DNA of 26,977 nucleotides, taken from contig CAZJKC010000020.1 in the NCBI GenBank assembly GCA_964546565.1, forward strand, positions 1 through 26,977. Reading direction: 5' to 3'. The position numbers were made by a program, and so were the translations under genes. Of the stretch, positions 22,278-26,977 are shown piece by piece. Under the pieces are notes generated by a model. The model searched no databases. It saw only the letters and a list, made by a program, of their open reading frames with translations, and had not been told where the DNA came from. Position 1 is the stretch's first letter, and every line of letters begins with the position of its first letter. Source of the DNA: CAG-826 sp964546565. Its GTDB lineage: Bacteria; Bacillota_I; Bacilli_A; RFN20; CAG-826.

Positions 22278-25157
22278 ATGAAAAAGAAATTGCCTATATT
22301 CGCTCTTTCTGCCCTCTTGCTCGTCGGTATAGCAAGTTGTGGTGGTAATAAGACGGATTCTACATCATCAGCTGGTGGCAATGAGTCAACATCTGTTGTG
22401 CAACCTTCAACAGGTGATGAGCCATCATCAATAATTGATGAACCATCATCAAGCACTGATGATCCCATTTCACAAGCACCTGCAATTACTGTTGATTCAG
22501 TAAGTATTACAGGTGAAGATGGTCAGATTTCACTTAATGTATTAGGTGGAGCAAAAACCAAATTAAAAGCCTCAGTACAAGGTAGCCAAAGTGGCTTAAA
22601 GGTTAACTGGTCAACATCCGATGCCGATGTTGCAACTGTTACTAATGGTACAGTTAAGTTTGCTAATGTTACAGAAGCAAAAGAAGTTACCATTACAGCA
22701 ACAAGTAAGGATGATGCCACAAAATCTGATAGTGTGACATTCAATGTTGAACGTTCACCATTCGATTTATCAAGATCACACGCTACAGATTTAGATTATT
22801 CAACATATTTTGAAGAAGATGGCGTTATTACCTTTGGATTAGGAACAGATAATGCTTTAGCGTTTAATGGTGTTTATGGAACTAGATACTATGTTGAAGC
22901 CACCATGTCAATTGATGATTCAAATGACAGTGCTGGATATCCTAAATTCGGTATTATGACCGGAACTAGTGAAGATTCTTATCATACAGATGCCGCTAGC
23001 GGAATTCAAACCATGTTCTATTATGTCGACTCAATGGATAGTAAAAAGGCTTCTGGATGGACTACCCTTGCAGCAGTCGGTCAAAATGATATGTTGAGTG
23101 ACTGGAATTGGGGGAAAGCTATTACTTCATTCGATGTTTCTAACGAACACAAAGTTGAATCAGAAGCTCCATATCGTATGGGCTTACTCCGTGATGGCGC
23201 TGATTATTATTTCTGGGCTGGTAAAGATGATGAAATTAAATGCTATACTCATGGTACATTTACTCAAATTGCCGCTTCGGAGCCAACATATGCTTGGATT
23301 GGTGGATTTAACACCGCCGCTACTGTATATGATTCAAAAGTCTTGATTGGTGACGAAGTTAGTGAAATGTATGAAGATCCAACAGAGATTAATGTTAGTA
23401 CTAATAGTGCTTATGTTTATGTTGGTGGAACATATCAAATTAATGTATCTGCCGATTGCATTAACTTTGATAAAAACTTAATTACATACACTTCAAGTAA
23501 TCCTGAAATTGCAACTGTAGATGAAAAAGGTTTAGTTACCACAAGTGATAGCGTAACGGGCGCAGCTGTTATAACTGTTAAATATGGTGAATTAACCAAA
23601 GAAATTACTATTAATGCAACCGATGATAAGAGAGAATTTGTTGTATTTGATGCTAAGATGGATGATGCCATTTGGAGTGATGAAGTTAAAGCTAATAAAA
23701 TAACACATAAACTAAATGGTTCTGGAGAATATATCGACTTCTATGGCACAAGAAACAACCAAGGTGTTTACATTTTCGCTGACATTTATGTAAAAGCTCA
23801 AAAGAATGGTAATACTAATGGCTCTTGGTGGGAAAATGATAACTATGAATGTTATTTCCACGGTGAAGATGGTAAAGGTATTAGTGGACAAATTTGGTTT
23901 AGCGGTAATGGCGATACCAATGCCGATAAACATGTCCGTTTAATTTCTGATAAAGATGCGGAAACTGGTTTATTTAATATTAAATTTGAATCATTTATTT
24001 CATATGACACAATTCAAGCTGGAACAACAAAAGATACCATTCTTGGTATTAGATGGGGATCAAATCCTGCTTCTGGATGGCGTGCATGTTCATGGATGGA
24101 TTCTACTACTATTGGTGAATTCCCAAAAATTACTGTTGATGGATTAGTTTACCATAATGATGAATTAGAAGAACATTATTGCCCAACAGGTGAACATAAT
24201 TGGTCTAACTGGTATACAACAGTTGCTAAAACATGTTTATCTGATGGTGAACAAGAACGTTATTGTAAGGCTTGTGGAAAGAGAGAACAAGAAGTTCTTC
24301 ATGCCGATGGTCAACATACATATTGGACTAAAGATGATCGTAGCCATATCAATATTATTAGTGAATCAACATGTTCTGAACATGGTCAATACACAACTTC
24401 TTGTAAGTATTGTGGAGAAAAATTAGATACTGTTTATTCTGATTTACCATTAGATCGTTCGACATTAAATATGAGTAATTCAAATCATACAGGAACTTGG
24501 ATTGCTGATGAAGAAGATGTTTATGGTGGTTATTGGGATTGCTGTGGAACTTCCCATAAACATTCAGTTGTTAATGAATTGAGAAAATCATCCGGCGGAT
24601 GGGAAGATCGTTCAACTTGGACTGAAATCGCTAACGGATTATTAGGTGAATTTGAAATCAATGCTGAATGGACAATTGATACTGCATTTAATGATGATAG
24701 CGGAGCTTCAACTCTTGTTTCTGAAGGTAATCAATGGAGACATCCATTAGTAGAAATTTCTGATGGCGATTCTTCGCATTGGGCAGAAGGAAAAGCATAC
24801 GGAGATGACGCTACATTCAGATTTGACTGGTGTGCATGGAACAATGATAGAAATGGCGATGGAAAAGGCATAGCAGATATTCAAAATTCCGGTGCAGCTT
24901 ATTTTGGAGAGGGAGAGTACTTCTTGGATGTCTTAGCTAATGTGTTCTTAGGTGGAACCGTTAAACTTAATGCTAAACGTGTTGGAGATGATTTAACTTT
25001 AACATATGTATTAATCGGTGCTGATGGAACAACATATAACTATGTCCAAGGTCTAGAAGGACTTCACACAAATATCTTAGACATTTCAATTACTGCTGAA
25101 TTCTCTAGCTTTACTTTATTAAAAGTAAGTCCAGTGACAGCAACAGTAGCCGAATAG
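22278..25157 (+). CDS. Large multidomain lipoprotein with Ig-like and CBM9-like domains
   Basis: 959 aa. Lipobox IASC (Cys21), then a Ser/Thr/Pro/Asp linker to about 70. Two bacterial Ig-like (Big_2) domains are seen, at about 72-158 (VNWSTSDADVATV) and 370-447 (ITYTSSNPEIATVDEKGLV). Between them is a jelly-roll-like segment. Residues about 448-630 resemble carbohydrate-binding CBM9/DOMON-type modules (FDAKMDDAIW near the start, Trp-rich after). About 630-735 is a Cys-rich part with CxxCG pairs (YCKACGKRE, CKYCGEK) and CCG after it. A final beta-rich domain of about 200 residues follows. No catalytic site was recognised; probably a surface glycan-binding protein. It has its own promoter, leader and terminator and sits beside a LacI-type regulator. 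Confidence 0.88.
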   Translation: MKKKLPIFALSALLLVGIASCGGNKTDSTSSAGGNESTSVVQPSTGDEPSSIIDEPSSSTDDPISQAPAITVDSVSITGEDGQISLNVLGGAKTKLKASVQGSQSGLKVNWSTSDADVATVTNGTVKFANVTEAKEVTITATSKDDATKSDSVTFNVERSPFDLSRSHATDLDYSTYFEEDGVITFGLGTDNALAFNGVYGTRYYVEATMSIDDSNDSAGYPKFGIMTGTSEDSYHTDAASGIQTMFYYVDSMDSKKASGWTTLAAVGQNDMLSDWNWGKAITSFDVSNEHKVESEAPYRMGLLRDGADYYFWAGKDDEIKCYTHGTFTQIAASEPTYAWIGGFNTAATVYDSKVLIGDEVSEMYEDPTEINVSTNSAYVYVGGTYQINVSADCINFDKNLITYTSSNPEIATVDEKGLVTTSDSVTGAAVITVKYGELTKEITINATDDKREFVVFDAKMDDAIWSDEVKANKITHKLNGSGEYIDFYGTRNNQGVYIFADIYVKAQKNGNTNGSWWENDNYECYFHGEDGKGISGQIWFSGNGDTNADKHVRLISDKDAETGLFNIKFESFISYDTIQAGTTKDTILGIRWGSNPASGWRACSWMDSTTIGEFPKITVDGLVYHNDELEEHYCPTGEHNWSNWYTTVAKTCLSDGEQERYCKACGKREQEVLHADGQHTYWTKDDRSHINIISESTCSEHGQYTTSCKYCGEKLDTVYSDLPLDRSTLNMSNSNHTGTWIADEEDVYGGYWDCCGTSHKHSVVNELRKSSGGWEDRSTWTEIANGLLGEFEINAEWTIDTAFNDDSGASTLVSEGNQWRHPLVEISDGDSSHWAEGKAYGDDATFRFDWCAWNNDRNGDGKGIADIQNSGAAYFGEGEYFLDVLANVFLGGTVKLNAKRVGDDLTLTYVLIGADGTTYNYVQGLEGLHTNILDISITAEFSSFTLLKVSPVTATVAE

Positions 25158-25176
25158 TTATTTAGATAAAAATATT

Positions 25177-25215
25177 AGGATAGTTATCTTGAAATATAGA
25201 TACTGTCCTTTTTTT
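25177..25215 (+). terminator. Terminator after large lipoprotein gene
   Basis: AGGATAGTTATC pairs with GATACTGTCCT, with one G-U pair and one bulge, followed by at least seven T. Confidence 0.85.
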
Positions 25216-25216
25216 A

Positions 25217-25245
25217 TTGAAAAAAAAACATATTTCTTTTACAAT
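25217..25245 (+). promoter_or_regulatory. Promoter of LacI-family gene
   Basis: TTGAAA (25217-25222) and TACAAT (25240-25245) with exactly 17 bases between them, both 5 of 6 to consensus. It begins right after the preceding terminator's T-run. Confidence 0.72.
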
Positions 25246-25280
25246 AAGTTTGTTAGTTTTCTTTAGGAGTGTGAAGTATT

Positions 25281-26264
25281 ATGAATCCAAGAACAACGGG
25301 ACTTAAAAGTATTGCTTATGAATTAGGTTTATCGATTAATACTGTTTCAAGAGCGTTACGAGATTGTGATGATATTAGTGATTCAACGAAAGAGCGTGTT
25401 CGTCAAAAAGCATATGAGTTAGGCTATATGCCAAATAATGTTTCGCAATTTATTAAGCGTGATGGTAAGCGTTTAGTAGCGGTTGTTATTAATAGTTTAA
25501 AGAATAGTTTTTTCTCTGTTGTGTGTGAAAAGTTGGTTAAAATATTTTCAGAAGAGAATTATGATTTTACTATTATTTATGCTTCAACAAAGAAATTTGA
25601 GTTAGATGTTCTTAAGCAATGTATTTCACAACGGATTGATGGTATTATTTCATTATTAGAGCCAGAAGATTCTGTTATAGAAAATGCAAAGTTGAATCAG
25701 ATACCTTTAGTTATAATTGGTCGTCAAATCAATAAAGATTATATAGATGAGATTTACCTTGATGATGAAATGGGTGGGCAATTAGCCGCTAATTACTTGG
25801 TTAATTACCATAAATTAGATAAATTTGTGTATATTAAAATGCCAAATGCTGAATGTTCTAAAAGACGTCAAAAATCATTTGTTTCAACATTAAAGAGTCT
25901 ATTACCATCGAGCGAGTGTATAATTCTTGATCAAAAGCAAATTAATAGTCAAATGATTAATTTAATAAATCAAGGCTATTTAGGTATTTTTTGTTTCAAT
26001 GATGAATTAGCTTATAATTTATTAAAAATATTAAATAAAGAAATACCTAATGTTCGTAGAGTTTATCCACGATTACATATTATTGGCTTTGATTGCCTTT
26101 CTACTCGTGTTTGCGGATTAGTTGATATTACATCTATTGATTATGATTATGATGAAATATGTGAAAAAGCGTTTGATTTATTAGAATTAAGGCTTAAAGA
26201 TATTAAAAGAGAAAAAACAATTATTAAATTACCAGTAAAACTTCATCAAAGGAAGTATTTTTAA
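25281..26264 (+). CDS. LacI-family transcriptional regulator
   Basis: 327 aa, cytoplasmic DNA-binding regulator. The N-terminal helix-turn-helix (about 7-30, with SINTVSRALRD) and the hinge start GYMPN (about 48-52) are typical. The rest is a periplasmic-binding-protein-like effector domain (VAVVINSL at about 66, RIDGIIS at 115-121, GFDCLSTRVCGLVDITSIDYD near 271-291), where a sugar ligand would bind. The hinge helix is NNVSQFIK and lacks the usual Leu that wedges into the operator's minor groove; Phe stands near that place. AGGAG precedes the ATG by about 11 bases. It likely controls the neighbouring glycan genes, with palindromes at 22116-22134 and 22157-22176 as candidate sites (inference). 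Confidence 0.93.
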   Translation: MNPRTTGLKSIAYELGLSINTVSRALRDCDDISDSTKERVRQKAYELGYMPNNVSQFIKRDGKRLVAVVINSLKNSFFSVVCEKLVKIFSEENYDFTIIYASTKKFELDVLKQCISQRIDGIISLLEPEDSVIENAKLNQIPLVIIGRQINKDYIDEIYLDDEMGGQLAANYLVNYHKLDKFVYIKMPNAECSKRRQKSFVSTLKSLLPSSECIILDQKQINSQMINLINQGYLGIFCFNDELAYNLLKILNKEIPNVRRVYPRLHIIGFDCLSTRVCGLVDITSIDYDYDEICEKAFDLLELRLKDIKREKTIIKLPVKLHQRKYF

Positions 26265-26294
26265 GGAAAGACGTGTTTTTCATTCATATGATAA

Positions 26295-26331
26295 AACCAA
26301 GAGGAAAAATAATCTTCTTGGCTTTTCTTTT
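26295..26331 (+). terminator. Terminator after LacI-family gene
   Basis: CCAAGA (26297-26302) pairs with TCTTGG (26316-26321), flanked by A-rich 5' and T-rich 3' sequence. The T-tract is broken by a C. Confidence 0.75.
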
Positions 26332-26357
26332 TTATAAGCATTTATTATTATGATAGC

Positions 26358-26471
26358 GAACCAATGGTTAATCATTGAGGTGATTATTTCGACCTCGCAA
26401 AAACTCTTATAGCTAGACTGTTTACTAGAGATCCATTGGTTCACATTTATAAAGATAATAGCTAGGAGTTT
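26358..26471. ncRNA. Pseudoknot-capable structured element, possible ncRNA
   Basis: Three helices can be drawn. P1 is GAACCAATGG (26358-26367) with CCATTGGTTC (26433-26442), 10 bp perfect. P2 is GAGGT (26377-26381) with ACCTC (26392-26396), inside P1. P3 is AAACTC plus TAGCTA (26401-26406, 26410-26415) with TAGCTA plus GAGTTT (26459-26464, 26466-26471). The 5' strand of P3 lies in the P1 loop and its 3' strand beyond P1, which is a pseudoknot layout. No open frame covers it. An alternative reading is a small inverted-repeat (MITE-like) insertion ending at the P1 arms. Strand and transcription are unknown. Confidence 0.4.
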
Positions 26472-26652
26472 ATTGTTGATTCTTAACTAATTTTTATTGT
26501 TAAAATCACTTTTAAAATAGATATTAAACACGAGATTTAAAATTATAAAGTTACAAACGATAATGTTTTAAAACATCTAATTTTGTTTTTGTAGATATTT
26601 GATAATCTTTTAAAAATTGTTAAACAAAATATTTAGTGTTTATGACCATTCA
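26472..26652. other. AT-rich intergenic region with palindromes
   Basis: No gene seen. It holds a 14-bp perfect palindrome ATGTTTTAAAACAT (26563-26576) and a 9-bp inverted repeat ATTTTGTTT (26580-26588) with AAACAAAAT (26622-26630). Both lie upstream of the promoter of the last gene and could be regulatory. Confidence 0.4.
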
Positions 26653-26661
26653 TGATATAAT
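26653..26661 (+). promoter_or_regulatory. Extended -10 promoter of PF09820-like gene
   Basis: TGATATAAT is a perfect extended -10 (TG, one base, TATAAT). No clear -35 is present 17 bases upstream, which is usual for this promoter class. The leader to the start codon is about 25 bases with a strong AAGGAGG. Confidence 0.6.
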
Positions 26662-26690
26662 TTATTTAAAGAAAAAAAGGAGGGTGTTGT

Positions 26691-26977
26691 ATGGCTAATT
26701 TTTTAAATTTAGGTAATGAGAAGTTCGCAAGCATTGTTCATCAAAGAATATTTATTGATAAATCAATGTTGATTAAGTATTGTAATTTAAATATCAAGGA
26801 TTATGATTCGCCTCGTTTTATGTGCGTTACGCGTCCTCGTCGCTTTGGAAAGACCATGGCGTTATCAATGCTAGAAGCATATTATTCAAAAGGTTATGAT
26901 TCTAATGAATTATTTAAAGATTTAAAAATATATCAAGATCCTTCTTTTGAAAAGCATTTAAATAAATATAATGTCAT
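26691..26977 (+). CDS. PF09820-like AAA-ATPase (DUF1703 group), 5' part only
   Basis: The first 95 codons are present and the window ends inside the gene. The sequence FIDKSMLIKY near residue 21 and the degenerate Walker A region CVTRPRRFGKTMALSML (about 45-61) are hallmarks of the large PF09820 ATPase family. In full-length form these (about 500-550 aa) usually carry a C-terminal PD-(D/E)XK nuclease-like domain. Such genes are often present in many copies in gut bacteria. Their function is uncertain, with nucleic-acid transactions or defence suggested by the domains. AAAGGAGGG lies about 7 bases before the ATG, and an extended -10 promoter is just upstream. Confidence 0.9.
   Translation, partial: MANFLNLGNEKFASIVHQRIFIDKSMLIKYCNLNIKDYDSPRFMCVTRPRRFGKTMALSMLEAYYSKGYDSNELFKDLKIYQDPSFEKHLNKYNV

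Noticed and set aside
22250..22468. Minus-strand frame at the start of the large lipoprotein gene
   Set aside because: A shadow of the Ser-rich linker codons, with no ribosome site.

Overview
The window is AT-rich, densely coded bacterial DNA. It most resembles an uncultured low-GC Bacillota/Bacilli lineage near the Erysipelotrichia and Mollicutes (inference). The grounds are strong AGGAGG ribosome sites, a leucine T-box ahead of leuS, the Bacillus-like gene order pepV-trmB-M42 peptidase-ytpR, several lipoproteins with Ser/Thr/Asp/Glu linkers, and a PF09820-type ATPase at the right edge. TGA ends several good genes (pepV, trmB, the M42 peptidase), so the standard bacterial code applies and not the Mycoplasma code.

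Layout. 1-1394: a lipoprotein gene with a bidirectional terminator. 1393-4506, minus strand: six genes of unknown function. The last two (285 and 267 aa) look like diverged tandem paralogs and are translationally coupled. 4507-5209: a gene-poor stretch holding a chain of tiny ORFs, then a promoter and a leucine T-box. 5210-10047: leuS, a small Cse60-like gene and tex. 10141-11241, minus strand: a second lipoprotein. 11459-18136: a packed operon of coaX, an ECF transporter S component, pepV, trmB, an M42 aminopeptidase, a ytpR-like gene and a C69 dipeptidase, mostly with overlaps or very short gaps. 18264-18500: a small membrane protein. 18678-26264: a carbohydrate-oriented block with a cytoplasmic GH3 beta-glycosidase, an SGNH-esterase lipoprotein, a 959-aa multidomain lipoprotein and a LacI-family regulator. 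26265-26690: non-coding DNA with a pseudoknot-capable set of inverted repeats. 26691-end: the start of a PF09820-like ATPase gene.

How the parts may work together. The coaX operon pairs likely pantothenate uptake with its phosphorylation, and adds three peptidases fitting a peptide-scavenging life. The GH3/SGNH pair and the large lipoprotein suggest binding, deacylation and intracellular hydrolysis of an oligosaccharide under the LacI-type regulator. No sugar transporter is present here to confirm this. No tRNA, rRNA, CRISPR array or clear insertion sequence was seen. The least explained parts are the minus-strand unknown cluster (1393-4506), the pseudoknot-like intergenic element (26358-26471) and the switch-like leader of the large lipoprotein gene (22219-22270).
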